From NCBI GenBank assembly GCA_017525805.1, contig JAFXSH010000119.1, forward strand, positions 1 through 48,133: 48,133 nt of DNA, given 5' to 3'. A program made the translations under genes and the position numbers. The DNA is from Clostridia bacterium. GTDB taxonomy: Bacteria > Bacillota_A > Clostridia > Christensenellales > Aristaeellaceae. Of this stretch, positions 1 through 8,461 are shown one piece after another (within the stretch, counting starts at the first letter, position 1; each line of letters opens with the position of its first letter). A model generated the notes under the pieces. It did no database searches. It was not told the origin of the DNA and saw only the letters and a list, made by a program, of their open reading frames with translations.

Positions 1-258
1 GCCAGATCATTTCTGAAAAATCAATGAAAAAAAATATCTCAATCTCGGAAAATAAGTGAATATTACGCATTAACAGAAGTGGCTCAATCCCTTATTTCTC
101 AACGGGTTGAGCCACTTTTGCTGTCAAAGTCGGAATTATACCTACGGTGATCATAACTTGTCAATCCTTTTTGACCGTGAAAAGCTTCCTTCTTTTTTTC
201 ATATTCTGACTGATTTCAACCATTTTAACAAAATGACCATTTTTCTCGTTTCCGCTTC
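1..258. other. Intergenic region at window edge, no gene seen
   Basis: AT-rich stretch before the first promoter. Both strands lack a convincing coding region with a ribosome binding site. The only structure is an inverted repeat at 77-117 (listed separately). The upstream gene, if any, lies outside the window. Confidence 0.6.
77..119 (+). terminator. Possible terminator of an upstream gene
   Basis: An 11-bp perfect stem (77-87 with 107-117) closes a 19-base loop that can add a further C-C-C/G-G-G pairing. The T run is only four bases (116-119), so it is a weak intrinsic terminator or another hairpin. It probably ends a gene that lies before the window. Confidence 0.45.
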
Positions 259-287
259 TTGAAGTCCTGGAAATTATTTGTTATAAT
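259..287 (+). promoter_or_regulatory. Sigma-A-type promoter of the GH112 operon
   Basis: TTGAAG (259-264), a 17-base spacer, and a perfect TATAAT (282-287). Transcription would start near 294, about 38 bases before the GH112 start codon. No clear operator palindrome is visible next to it. Confidence 0.75.
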
Positions 288-331
288 CTCCCCGAAATTG
301 GTTTGATTTTGACAGGTTAGGGGGAAAACAC

Positions 332-2491
332 ATGTCAGATCATTATATGCAAGGAGATTTTACGCTGCCTGGCGAAGCGGGCTATGAAAGGCTTACGCTT
401 GAATTGGCGGAAAAATGGGGAGCCGACGTGATCCGGGACAGCGACGGCACCAAGCTTTCCGATGAAATCATCCGGGCGGGATATGGTATCTACTCCACCA
501 TCTGCATCATCCGGGAGCATAACGCTTTCGCCGCCGCCCATCCGGACGCCCAGCAGCAGACCTTCCTGTGCTCCGATCCCGTCATCGCGACGGACGGCAC
601 GGTGACGTTGCGCCCTCTTTCCGGCTATTTCGATGAACAGTTTGAGCTGAACGATTCCCCCGACGCCCTGCCCTTCTGGCAGGTGTACGACCGCACAGCC
701 AACCGGGAAATTCCCAAAGAAAGCTGGCAGTACGAAAACGGCGCGGTGACGGTGGAAAACTGCGTCCCCTGGCATGAATACACCGTTTCGTTCCTGGCCT
801 GGCGGGTGTGGGAAGAAATCAATATGTACAACCACACCACCAACCACTGGACCAGCGAACATCTGCGTCAACTGGACCCCCGCCACCCCTTGGCCTGGGC
901 ATACCTGCAAGACTGGCTGGAAAACTGGTGCAAGGAAAACCCTTCCACCACGGTGGTGCGCTTTACTTCATTATTCTATAATTTCGTGTGGATTTTCGGC
1001 AGCGACACGCGCCGCCGCAGCCGGTTTACCGATTGGGCCAGCTACGATTTCACCGTCAGCCCCGCCGCGCTGAATGCCTTTGAAAAGGAATACGGCTACG
1101 CGCTCACGGCGGAAGATTTCATTAACCAGCGCAAATTGCAGGCCACCCATATGCCGCCCACAGCCCATAAGCGGGATTACATGGATTTCATGCAGCGCTT
1201 CGTGGCGGAAAAGGCCAAAGTGCTGGTGGACATCGTGCACCGGTACGGCAAAAAAGCCTACGTGTTTTACGATGACAGTTGGGTGGGGATGGAGCCCTGC
1301 GGCAAATACTTCCCTTCCATCGGCTTTGACGGCCTGATCAAGTGCGTTTTCTCCGGCTTTGAATGCCGCCTGTGCGCCAGCGCAAAGGTGCCCGCCCATG
1401 AAATCAGGCTGCATCCTTACCTGTTCCCCGTGGGTTTGGGCGGTCTGCCCACCTTCTCCGAAGGAGGCCACCCGGAAAAGGATGCCCTGGACTACTGGAA
1501 AAACACCCGCCGCGCTTTGCTCCGGCAATGCGTGGACCGCATCGGCTTAGGGGGCTACCTGCATTTGACGGAAGGATTCCCCGCCTTTGTGGACGCCATT
1601 AAGCGCATCGGCAGGGAGTTCCGCCGCATCAAGGCCCTGCAAAAGGAAGGCCCCGCCTACACCCTGCCTATCCGGGTTGCTGTGCTGCACACCTGGGGGG
1701 CTTTACGAAGCTGGACCCTCAGCGGCCACTTCCACGAAACGTTCATGCATCCCCTCATCCACATCAACGAGGCCCTGTCCGGCCTGCCGGTGGACGTTCA
1801 GTTCATTTCCTTTGAGGATGTGGAAAAAGGCGCGCTGGACGGTGTGAACGTGGTGATCAACGCAGGTCGTGCCGGGGACGCGTGGAGCGGCGGCGACGCA
1901 TGGAAAAATGACAAGCTGGCAGAAAAGCTGACGGAATTTGTATACAACGGCGGCGCGTTCATCGGCGTGAACGAGCCCTCCGCCGTGCCGGGATATCACA
2001 CCTTCTTCCGCATGGCGCACGTGCTGGGCGTCGATCTGGATACCGGGGCCCGGGTGTGCCACGGCAGGTGGGCATATATCATCGAAAAAGACCTGCCCAT
2101 CGGCGAACCGTCGGCGGGCCTGAAAGACAAGGAGAACCTGTACCTCACCGACGGCAAGGCCCGCGTACTGGCCGACGCCAATGGCATTCCCCAGATGACA
2201 GTCAACCGCTTTGGCAAGGGCCTGGGCGTGTACATGAGCGATTTCCAGATGACCGCGCGAAACGCTCGGATGCTGCTGGACATCCTGCTCTATGCCGCGA
2301 ACCTGACCGGCAATGCGCCTTACGTCACCGGCGACTGCCGGGCGGAAGCCGCGTATTATCCCCACAGCCGCACCCTCGTTGTTGTCAACAGCTCCAACGA
2401 AACCGTGGAAACCACCGTTTCCCTGCCGGACAGCAACTGGCTGAACGTGATTTTGACGCCCATGGAAACGAAGGAAATCGTATTATCATAA
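332..2491 (+). CDS. GH112 beta-galactoside phosphorylase (galactosyl-rhamnose or lacto-N-biose type)
   Basis: Cytoplasmic GH112 phosphorylase of 719 residues, the usual family length, without signal peptide. The family cleaves beta-galactosides with phosphate, giving galactose 1-phosphate plus the acceptor sugar. The barrel signature YDDSWVG (313-319) contains the expected general-acid Asp (Asp314 or Asp315), followed by the conserved FDGLIKCVFSGFE, HPYLFPVGLGGLPTFS and DRIGLGGYLHL stretches. A glutamine-amidotransferase-like middle domain and a C-terminal beta domain follow. The AGGGGGA ribosome site at 319-325 fixes the start. Family members act on lacto-N-biose/galacto-N-biose or on D-galactosyl-beta-1,4-L-rhamnose; the L-rhamnose mutarotase 16 bases downstream favours the rhamnose specificity. 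That specificity is inferred from context and is not read from active-site residues. Confidence 0.93.
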   Translation: MSDHYMQGDFTLPGEAGYERLTLELAEKWGADVIRDSDGTKLSDEIIRAGYGIYSTICIIREHNAFAAAHPDAQQQTFLCSDPVIATDGTVTLRPLSGYFDEQFELNDSPDALPFWQVYDRTANREIPKESWQYENGAVTVENCVPWHEYTVSFLAWRVWEEINMYNHTTNHWTSEHLRQLDPRHPLAWAYLQDWLENWCKENPSTTVVRFTSLFYNFVWIFGSDTRRRSRFTDWASYDFTVSPAALNAFEKEYGYALTAEDFINQRKLQATHMPPTAHKRDYMDFMQRFVAEKAKVLVDIVHRYGKKAYVFYDDSWVGMEPCGKYFPSIGFDGLIKCVFSGFECRLCASAKVPAHEIRLHPYLFPVGLGGLPTFSEGGHPEKDALDYWKNTRRALLRQCVDRIGLGGYLHLTEGFPAFVDAIKRIGREFRRIKALQKEGPAYTLPIRVAVLHTWGALRSWTLSGHFHETFMHPLIHINEALSGLPVDVQFISFEDVEKGALDGVNVVINAGRAGDAWSGGDAWKNDKLAEKLTEFVYNGGAFIGVNEPSAVPGYHTFFRMAHVLGVDLDTGARVCHGRWAYIIEKDLPIGEPSAGLKDKENLYLTDGKARVLADANGIPQMTVNRFGKGLGVYMSDFQMTARNARMLLDILLYAANLTGNAPYVTGDCRAEAAYYPHSRTLVVVNSSNETVETTVSLPDSNWLNVILTPMETKEIVLS

Positions 2492-2507
2492 GACAGGAGG
2501 CCGCACC

Positions 2508-2825
2508 ATGGAACGCTTTGCCTGGAAGGGACGCATCAAAGAAGGGATGCAGGCGGAATACAAGCGCCGTCACGACGAAATCTGGCCGGAAATGATCGAG
2601 CTGCTCAAATCCGCCGGGATCAGAAACTACACCATCTGGAGCGACGGCCGGGACGTGTTCGGCTACTACGAGTGCGAAAAGGGCATCGCATTCGCCGAAA
2701 AGACCCAGGCGGAAAGCCCCCTCGTGGACAAATGGAACGAATACATGGACGACGTGCTGGATTTGGTCATGGACCCGGAAACCGGGGCCCAGCCCAAGCT
2801 GCAATTGATGTTCAAAATGGAGTAA
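2508..2825 (+). CDS. rhaM: L-rhamnose mutarotase
   Basis: A 105-residue protein of the RhaM (YiiL) family, which interconverts the alpha and beta anomers of L-rhamnose so that isomerase or kinase can use the sugar. The E. coli active-site residues are matched in place: Tyr18 and His22 in the [13 protein letters not shown] segment, and the WNEYMDDV segment near residue 80 is also family-typical. An AGGAGG site precedes the start. It sits 16 bases after the GH112 gene and 20 before the GH51 gene, in one transcript. Its presence implies that free L-rhamnose is released in the cytoplasm, which fits phosphorolysis of galactosyl-rhamnose by the neighbour. No rhamnose isomerase or kinase gene lies in the window. 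Confidence 0.9.
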   Translation: MERFAWKGRIKEGMQAEYKRRHDEIWPEMIELLKSAGIRNYTIWSDGRDVFGYYECEKGIAFAEKTQAESPLVDKWNEYMDDVLDLVMDPETGAQPKLQLMFKME

Positions 2826-2845
2826 AAAAGGGAGGACACAGGCGC

Positions 2846-4321
2846 ATGGATCAGCTGTTCATCAACACCAAAGTCACCAAAGGCCATATCCGCAAGGAGC
2901 TCCAGGGCAATTTCTCCGAGCATTTGGGCCGCTGCATTTACGGCGGGGTGTACGTGGGCGAAAGCTCCGATATTCCCAACGTGAACGGCATGCGCACGGA
3001 CATTGTGGAAGCCCTGCGGGAAGTGGGGCTGCCCGTGCTGCGCTGGCCCGGCGGCTGCTTTGCCGACGAATACCATTGGAAGGACGGCGTGGGCCCCAAA
3101 GAAACGCGCAAAAAGATGGTGAACACCCATTGGGGCGGCGTCACCGAGGACAACAGCTTCGGCACCCATGAATTCTTCGAACTGTGCCGCCAGATCGGCT
3201 GCGAAGCCTATATCACCGGCAACGTTGGCAGCGGCACCGTGCAGGAAATGAACGAATGGGTGGAATACATGACCTTCGACGGCATTTCCCCCATGGCGAA
3301 CTGGCGCAGGGAAAACGGACACGAAAACGCCTGGAAGCTGGATTTCTTCGGCATCGGCAACGAGCCCTGGGGCTGCGGCGGCAACATGACGGCGGAATAC
3401 TACGCCAACGAGTACCGCCGGTATCAGACCTACGTGCGGCAGTACCGCAATGACGCGAAGGTCAAAAAAATCGCCGCCGGGCCCAGCAGCAGCGATTATC
3501 ACTGGACAGAAGTGCTCATGAAGAGCGCGGGAAATATGATGGACGGCCTTTCCCTCCACCATTACACCATCCCCCACGACTGGAATCACAAGGGCAGCGC
3601 CCTGAAATTCAACCGGGACGACTATTTCTGCACGCTTCAAAACGCCCTGTTCATGGACGAGCTGATCCGCCGCCACGGAGCCATCATGGATCAGTACGAC
3701 CCTGAAAAGCGGGTGGGCCTGATCGTGGACGAATGGGGCACCTGGTTCGACGTGGAAGAGGGCACCAACCCCGGCTTCCTGTACCAGCAGAACACCATGC
3801 GGGACGCCATGGTGGCGGGCCTGACCCTGAACATCTTCAACAAACACTGCAACCGGGTGCATATGGCAAACATCGCCCAGCTGATCAACGTGCTCCAGGC
3901 CCTGATCCTGACAGAAGGCCCGCAAATGATCCTGACCCCCACCTACTTTGCCTTCAAGCTGTTTAAGGCACACCAGGAAAACGAGCTGCTGGACAGCCAT
4001 CTCACGGCCCCCGAGCTGGACGCGGAGGGCTATCATATCCCCGCTCTCCAGGAATCCAGCTCCATCGCCCCGGACGGCACCGTGCACGTGACGCTGGTGA
4101 ACCCCTCCCCGGATCAGGCGCAGGAACTGGACATCCTCACCCAGGGCCTTTCTCCCCGCCATGTGGTGGGCCGCATGCTCACCGGCAATGTGGACGATCA
4201 CAACTCCTTCGATCAGCCCGACGCGGTGGAGGATCAGCCCTTCGTGAGCTTCACCGTGAAAGCCGACGGCCTCACCGCTTCCATTCCTCCTTGCAGCATC
4301 GTGCATTTAGCCATCAAGTGA
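2846..4321 (+). CDS. abfA: GH51 alpha-L-arabinofuranosidase
   Basis: Intracellular exo-acting GH51 enzyme of 491 residues that removes terminal alpha-L-arabinofuranose from arabinan, arabinoxylan or arabinogalactan oligosaccharides. Family signatures are present: [13 protein letters not shown] (66-78), the acid/base Glu173 in GNEPWGCGG, and the nucleophile Glu296 in VDEWGTW. A C-terminal beta-sandwich completes the usual architecture. There is no signal peptide, so the substrate must be imported. The reading frame is open further upstream, inside rhaM, but the start at 2846 has a GGGAGGA site at the right distance and begins with the family-typical N-terminus. With GH112 and RhaM it suggests processing of arabinose- and galactose-decorated rhamnogalacturonan I. 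Confidence 0.93.
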   Translation: MDQLFINTKVTKGHIRKELQGNFSEHLGRCIYGGVYVGESSDIPNVNGMRTDIVEALREVGLPVLRWPGGCFADEYHWKDGVGPKETRKKMVNTHWGGVTEDNSFGTHEFFELCRQIGCEAYITGNVGSGTVQEMNEWVEYMTFDGISPMANWRRENGHENAWKLDFFGIGNEPWGCGGNMTAEYYANEYRRYQTYVRQYRNDAKVKKIAAGPSSSDYHWTEVLMKSAGNMMDGLSLHHYTIPHDWNHKGSALKFNRDDYFCTLQNALFMDELIRRHGAIMDQYDPEKRVGLIVDEWGTWFDVEEGTNPGFLYQQNTMRDAMVAGLTLNIFNKHCNRVHMANIAQLINVLQALILTEGPQMILTPTYFAFKLFKAHQENELLDSHLTAPELDAEGYHIPALQESSSIAPDGTVHVTLVNPSPDQAQELDILTQGLSPRHVVGRMLTGNVDDHNSFDQPDAVEDQPFVSFTVKADGLTASIPPCSIVHLAIK

Positions 4322-4322
4322 T

Positions 4323-4568
4323 ATGCCGGACGCCTGTAAAAAATGTTTGCTGCGCGATTCGTTCCCGGCGGACTATGAAAAATACGTGGGCGCTCTGCTC
4401 CGCCGTATACCTGATACCCAAAAAGCCCCGGAGGAGACGTATCAAAGCCGCCTGACCCATTGCAAAGCCTGCGATCAGCTCTCCAACGGCACCTGCATGG
4501 GCTGTGGCTGCCTGGTGGAGTTGAAAGCGGCGTACAAAAATGAAAAATGCCCCTACAAAAAATGGTAG
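4323..4568 (+). CDS. DUF6171-like small Cys-rich protein
   Basis: An 81-residue protein with eight cysteines in metal-site spacing: C5-x2-C8, C47-x2-C50, C58-x2-C61-x-C63 and C76. The pattern (TYQSRLTHCKACD, MGCGCLVELKAA, CPYKKW at the end) matches the uncharacterised clostridial DUF6171 family as I remember it. Zinc or iron-sulfur binding is inferred. Its ATG starts one base after the GH51 stop codon with no independent ribosome site, so it is probably translated by coupling. It is followed by a strong terminator and is therefore the last gene of the operon. A role in sugar use is not evident. Confidence 0.75.
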   Translation: MPDACKKCLLRDSFPADYEKYVGALLRRIPDTQKAPEETYQSRLTHCKACDQLSNGTCMGCGCLVELKAAYKNEKCPYKKW

Positions 4569-4576
4569 GAGCAATT

Positions 4577-4608
4577 CCCGTGGGGGCTTCCGGCCTCACG
4601 GGTTTTTT
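4577..4608 (+). terminator. Intrinsic terminator of the GH112 operon
   Basis: CCCGTG (4577-4582) pairs with CACGGG (4597-4602), followed by six T residues. The stop codon of the convergent BofC-like gene (4596) lies inside this stem. Confidence 0.85.
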
Positions 4609-5165
4609 CTGCTCTCCAGCCACGCTTCCGCTTCTTCTTTGCTATCAAAGCCGATCCCCCGCAGCAGCGCCTGCCGGTCCTCCGGGCCAAACTCCGTCAG
4701 CGTCACGGTATAGGTCTTTTCCACCGCCATGCCGTCGCCGTACACGTTGCGGGTCAGCACCGCTTCCCCCGCCTCGTTCACCGAAAGCACCGCGTGCATG
4801 GGACAGTACAGATCGATTTCCCGGCGCATGGTCACATTTCCCGGAGAAAAGCTTTCGATGCTCCAGGCGTCGTAATAATCCCTCGCCGCGCTGAAATCCG
4901 CCCCAGCCAAAGCTTCCGGCGCGTTCACCCTTCTGGTTACGCTGTGGCCGCAGCGGGAAAAAGCCATGGTCTGGATGATCTGGCAATCCCTCTGCATCCG
5001 CTGTCCGTCCCCGGCCACGCTGGCGGAGGGCGGCGTGGGCAGATCTTCCGCCTTTTCCTGTACAGGGGCCTGGGCCTCCCAGGGCAGAAACAGCAGCGCC
5101 GCCACCACTGCCGCCACCGTGATCCAAGTCAAATGGAAAACTGTGCCCCATTTTGTTTTTTTCAT
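4596..5165 (-). CDS. Membrane-anchored protein with BofC-C-terminal-like domain
   Basis: About 189 residues. One N-terminal membrane segment (roughly residues 10-30, hydrophobic ITVAAVVAALLFLP) is followed by an extracytoplasmic part. The C-terminal end (EFGPEDRQALLRGIGFDSKEEAEAWLES) has the pattern seen in clostridial BofC C-terminal domain proteins (LPEEDQxLLxxGI..S.EEL...LE). In Bacillus, BofC acts in the sigma-K checkpoint between forespore and mother cell; that role is not established here. Start choice: an ATG six codons upstream exists, but the AAGGGGA site is spaced correctly for 5165. The gene is convergent with the sugar operon and its end overlaps that operon's terminator stem. Confidence 0.6.
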   Translation of the reverse strand: MKKTKWGTVFHLTWITVAAVVAALLFLPWEAQAPVQEKAEDLPTPPSASVAGDGQRMQRDCQIIQTMAFSRCGHSVTRRVNAPEALAGADFSAARDYYDAWSIESFSPGNVTMRREIDLYCPMHAVLSVNEAGEAVLTRNVYGDGMAVEKTYTVTLTEFGPEDRQALLRGIGFDSKEEAEAWLESRKNP

Positions 5166-5206
5166 GCCGCATCCCCTTTTCATTCTTTACCACCATCATG
5201 CCCAGC

Positions 5207-5235
5207 TTGCATAAAAATCATTCCTGTGGTACAAT
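5207..5235 (+). promoter_or_regulatory. Promoter of the HAD phosphatase gene
   Basis: TTGCAT (5207-5212), 17-base spacer, TACAAT (5230-5235). The start codon follows 31 bases after the -10 box. Confidence 0.65.
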
Positions 5236-5266
5236 ATGCCTCGTGAACAGGAAGGAGCATCAAGCA

Positions 5267-5911
5267 ATGAAAAAAGGCGTTGTGTTTGATTTGGACGGAA
5301 CGCTGATCCATTCCCTGCCGGATATCGCCGGGGCCATGAACCGGTCCCTGGCGAAATATGGCCTGCCGGGATTTGAGGAAGCGGCATATAAGTATAAAGT
5401 AGGTAACGGCGTGCTGAAACTGACCGAGCGCTGCGTGGGCGATCGGAAAGATTTGTTCGACCAGGTGAAAGCCGCTTATATGGAAGATTATTCCCAGCAC
5501 AATCGGGTGGACAGCCGTCCCTTCCGTGGCGTGGAGGATATGCTCCGCGCCCTGAACCAGCGGGGCATTCCGGTGGCTGTGCTCACCAACAAGGATCAGC
5601 AGGACGCGGAAAGCATGCTGCATCACTTTTTCCCGGATATCGTCTTTTCGGAAATCCGGGGCCGCAACGAGGGCGTGCCCTTAAAGCCCGACCCCGCCGG
5701 GGCGCTGCTCATCGCGAAGGGCCTCGGCGTCAATCCTGCCGAATGCCTGTATGTGGGCGATACCAGCACGGATATGAACTGCGGTACCGCCGCGGGCATG
5801 GAAACTGTGGGCGTGCTGTGGGGCTACCGTCCCCGGGAAGAGCTTACCGCCAACGGCGCGCGGCACCTGATTTCCGATCCCATGGAGCTGGTGGATTTGG
5901 CGGAAGCCTGA
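5267..5911 (+). CDS. gph: HAD-family phosphatase, phosphoglycolate phosphatase-like
   Basis: A 214-residue HAD hydrolase, subfamily IA, the size of Gph. All four catalytic motifs are visible: DxDGT with nucleophile Asp8 and Asp10, motif II Thr107 in VLTNKD, Lys140 in PLKPDP, and motif IV GDTSTDM (164-170) with the metal-binding Asp residues. An alpha-helical cap follows motif I. The family dephosphorylates small phosphate esters such as 2-phosphoglycolate or pyrophosphate; the exact substrate cannot be read. The start is set by a GGAAGGAG site; the frame is open upstream but lacks family sequence. It is monocistronic, with its own promoter and a strong terminator. Confidence 0.85.
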   Translation: MKKGVVFDLDGTLIHSLPDIAGAMNRSLAKYGLPGFEEAAYKYKVGNGVLKLTERCVGDRKDLFDQVKAAYMEDYSQHNRVDSRPFRGVEDMLRALNQRGIPVAVLTNKDQQDAESMLHHFFPDIVFSEIRGRNEGVPLKPDPAGALLIAKGLGVNPAECLYVGDTSTDMNCGTAAGMETVGVLWGYRPREELTANGARHLISDPMELVDLAEA

Positions 5912-5935
5912 ATCCTTTCATCGCAATAACGTTAC

Positions 5936-5989
5936 AAAAAAGCAGGATGTTCCCGACTGCGAAAGCGGCGGCGGAATATCCTGCTTTTT
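5936..5989 (+). terminator. Strong terminator after the HAD phosphatase gene
   Basis: AAAAAGCAGGAT (5936-5947) pairs with ATCCTGCTTTTT (5978-5989). It is symmetrical and could work in both directions. Confidence 0.85.
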
Positions 5990-6021
5990 GATGGAACGGC
6001 GAGAATTCACGCTTCATTTCC

Positions 6022-6050
6022 TTGCAATTCTGTCCGTTTCATATTAGAAT
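6022..6050 (+). promoter_or_regulatory. Promoter of the GGDEF operon
   Basis: TTGCAA (6022-6027), 17-base spacer, TAGAAT (6045-6050). It leaves a leader of about 75 bases; no known riboswitch fold was recognised in it. Confidence 0.6.
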
Positions 6051-6129
6051 AGAAAAGGATTTCCTTTGGTATGAAACGAGACGATCAACGAAAATACGTC
6101 AGCCGCTGCCAGCGATAGGAGGAAGCGAT

Positions 6130-6963
6130 ATGCAGATCAACCTGGATCAAATCATTCTTCGGTTTTTCCGAGAGGATATCGGCGGGATTCTGGTGACGGA
6201 CGCCAAGGGATCGTTCCTGTACAGCGATGAAAAGTCCGCTTTTGTGCAACGGGAAAAAACCAACTGGCGCACCGCCTGTCCTCCGCCGCAGCCTGATCAG
6301 AAAAGCGAATTATGGGATTTGGTCCGTTCCACGACCGGGGAAACCTACATGGTGATCACCTCCACTTTCCAGGAGGCGGAAACGCTGCAAATCCACCACT
6401 TGATCGATACCAGCCTGTATATGGGCCTGTACCGGGATATTACCGATTATTCCAAGACCCTCAAGGATGAAAAGGAACACGACGGGCTGACGGGCCTGTA
6501 CAACAAAGGCAAGTTCATGAACTTAAAGCAGACCCTGTTCCCCAAACAGGATTCCATCGCGGTTTTCAACATGGACGTAAACAACCTAAAGCACATGAAC
6601 GATACCTACGGTCACGAAGCGGGCGATAAGCTGATCAAAAAGGCCGCCGCCAGCCTGCGCAAAATAGAAGCCCGCAACGTGATGACGTTCCGGGTGGGCG
6701 GCGACGAATTCATGGTCGTGGGGCTGCATCTGTCCCGTGAGGAAGCGGACAAGCTGCGCCGCGCCTGGGAAGCGGGGCTGGAAGAGCTGAACCGGGAGGA
6801 CGATGGCGTTCACTGCGTGATCGCCTGCGGCATGGCCTATGGGGAATCGGGCTATGATTTTGAATCTTTGCTCAAGCAGGCGGATGAATTGATGTACGCG
6901 GATAAAAAGGCCAAAAAACAGCTGGCCGCCGAAGCAAGGCAGGAAACGCCGGGACAGGCGTGA
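6130..6963 (+). CDS. GGDEF diguanylate cyclase with N-terminal PAS-like sensor
   Basis: A 277-residue predicted diguanylate cyclase that would make cyclic di-GMP from two GTP. The N-terminal 110 residues look PAS-like and end in GLYRDITDYSK, as PAS linkers often do. The GGDEF domain starts at DGLTGLYNKGKF (118-129) and carries an intact GGDEF (190-194). The position where the inhibitory I site (RxxD) should stand reads RNVM, so product inhibition is probably missing. There is no membrane segment or signal peptide. The start at 6130 follows an AGGAGGAAG site; an upstream in-frame ATG lacks one. It is the first gene of a run continuing into the DUF218 membrane protein and the alpha/beta hydrolase. 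Confidence 0.88.
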   Translation: MQINLDQIILRFFREDIGGILVTDAKGSFLYSDEKSAFVQREKTNWRTACPPPQPDQKSELWDLVRSTTGETYMVITSTFQEAETLQIHHLIDTSLYMGLYRDITDYSKTLKDEKEHDGLTGLYNKGKFMNLKQTLFPKQDSIAVFNMDVNNLKHMNDTYGHEAGDKLIKKAAASLRKIEARNVMTFRVGGDEFMVVGLHLSREEADKLRRAWEAGLEELNREDDGVHCVIACGMAYGESGYDFESLLKQADELMYADKKAKKQLAAEARQETPGQA

Positions 6964-6994
6964 CCCGCGCGGCGGTCAAGGAGGGGGACAAACG

Positions 6995-8443
6995 ATGAAA
7001 AAGGCGGCCTGGGAAATCGCCGCGTGCGCCGCGGTGCTGATCATAATTTGTCTGGTCTGCCGTTTTACATTTCTAAATACGTACACAGCCTATATTCCCC
7101 TGTCCGGTCCCCGCGCGGAAAGCCTTCGGCCAGGCGGCGTAAAGATGGCGTCGGACGCGCCGCAGGTGCTGCTCGGGGAAGTTGAGGTACATGAAGGTTA
7201 TCTATCCATCCCCGTGCATCCGGATCATGCCGGGGAAGCTTTTCTGCAATTCCAGAATGAAAATGGCGAGGAGCTGAATTCCCTGCTGCTTCGGGTTGAC
7301 CGTTTCATGACGGTTTACGATCCGCAGACCGGCGGCTTTACCGGCGATTCCGCCGTGCTGATCGCCATCACCGTTTTCTGGCTGCTGGTGAGCTTTATCA
7401 TGCTCCGGCACTTTTTCCAGGCCAAGGGGCCGGACTTTTACGCCTATTCCACCATCTATTACGTGGGCTTTTTTCTGTTTTCTCTGGTGACAGGGCTGGA
7501 ACTGCTGTATGCGACGGTGATCCATTTGACCGATCCCGCCCGGTACAGCATGTTTTCGGTCTATTCGGTCATCAACAGCGCCAGCTCCCATTTCATGCTG
7601 CTGACCATGCCCCTGGCGGTGCTTTTCGCCATCGCCATGGGGATCAGCAACATCGCGCTGCTGCGGCACGAGAGGATGTGGCTGCCCAATATGATGGGGC
7701 TGCTGGTGAGCGTTGCGATCATTGCCGGGGAAGCGGCGGGATTCTATCTGTTCAGCCGGGATTTCATGGGTTCGGAATGGGAATGGCGCGTCCGGCAGAC
7801 GCTGGAAAACACCTGCGCCACCGTGTTTGTTTACTGTGAATGCATGCTGGCGGGTTCGGTGGTATGCGGCGTCAAAGCGGCGAAGCACCAGCCCGTCCCG
7901 GACAAGGATTTCATCATCATCTTGGGCTGCTGGTTCCGAAAGGACGGATCGCTTCCGCCGCTGCTGCGGGGCCGGGCGGATCGGGCCGTCGCTTTCTGGC
8001 GCGGCCAGAAGGAAAAAACGGGAAAGGAAGCGCGCTTCATCCCTTCCGGCGGCCAGGGAAAGGATGAACCCATGGCCGAAGCGGAAGCCATGAGAAGGTA
8101 TCTTCTGTCCCAGGGGATCCCGGACAGCCTGATCCTGCCGGAAACCCGCTCCCAAAATACCTATCAGAACATGGAGTTTTCCAAGGCCATCATTCAGGAA
8201 ACGAATCCCCAGGGCAAGGCGGTCTTCGCCACCACCAACTATCACCTGTTCCGCAGCGGCGTTTGGGCGTCCCTGGCCGGGCTGCCCGCGGAGGGCATTG
8301 GCAGCCGCACCAAATGGTGGTACTGGCCCAACGCTTTCATGCGCGAGGTGGTGGGGCTGCTGAAAAACCGCTGGAAGCAGGAGATTTTATTCCTGATCTT
8401 TTTGATCGCGTTCTTCGGCGTCCTGTCCATGGTGCTGGGGTGA
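6995..8443 (+). CDS. Multi-pass membrane protein with YdcF/SanA-type DUF218 domain
   Basis: A 482-residue protein. An N-terminal membrane segment (about 6-25) is followed by an extracellular loop and further membrane segments near 121-140, 147-170, 196-220 and 234-255. A DUF218 (YdcF/ElyC) domain spans about 304-455, with FIIILGCWFRKDG, the SGGQGKDEPMAEAEAM stretch, TRSQNTYQN and TTNYHLFRSG. A last membrane segment ends the protein. DUF218 proteins are linked to envelope maintenance and vancomycin sensitivity in other bacteria; their chemistry is poorly known. A strong GGAGGGGG site lies 31 bases after the GGDEF stop, so the gene is probably co-transcribed. The link to cyclic di-GMP is only suggested by position. 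Confidence 0.82.
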   Translation: MKKAAWEIAACAAVLIIICLVCRFTFLNTYTAYIPLSGPRAESLRPGGVKMASDAPQVLLGEVEVHEGYLSIPVHPDHAGEAFLQFQNENGEELNSLLLRVDRFMTVYDPQTGGFTGDSAVLIAITVFWLLVSFIMLRHFFQAKGPDFYAYSTIYYVGFFLFSLVTGLELLYATVIHLTDPARYSMFSVYSVINSASSHFMLLTMPLAVLFAIAMGISNIALLRHERMWLPNMMGLLVSVAIIAGEAAGFYLFSRDFMGSEWEWRVRQTLENTCATVFVYCECMLAGSVVCGVKAAKHQPVPDKDFIIILGCWFRKDGSLPPLLRGRADRAVAFWRGQKEKTGKEARFIPSGGQGKDEPMAEAEAMRRYLLSQGIPDSLILPETRSQNTYQNMEFSKAIIQETNPQGKAVFATTNYHLFRSGVWASLAGLPAEGIGSRTKWWYWPNAFMREVVGLLKNRWKQEILFLIFLIAFFGVLSMVLG

Positions 8444-8461
8444 TGAAAGGAGCGAGGCGTT

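Noticed and set aside
6051..6129. Cyclic di-GMP riboswitch in front of the GGDEF gene
   Set aside because: The leader is short and lacks the conserved aptamer sequence; only a small AAAGGA/TCCTTT hairpin is visible.
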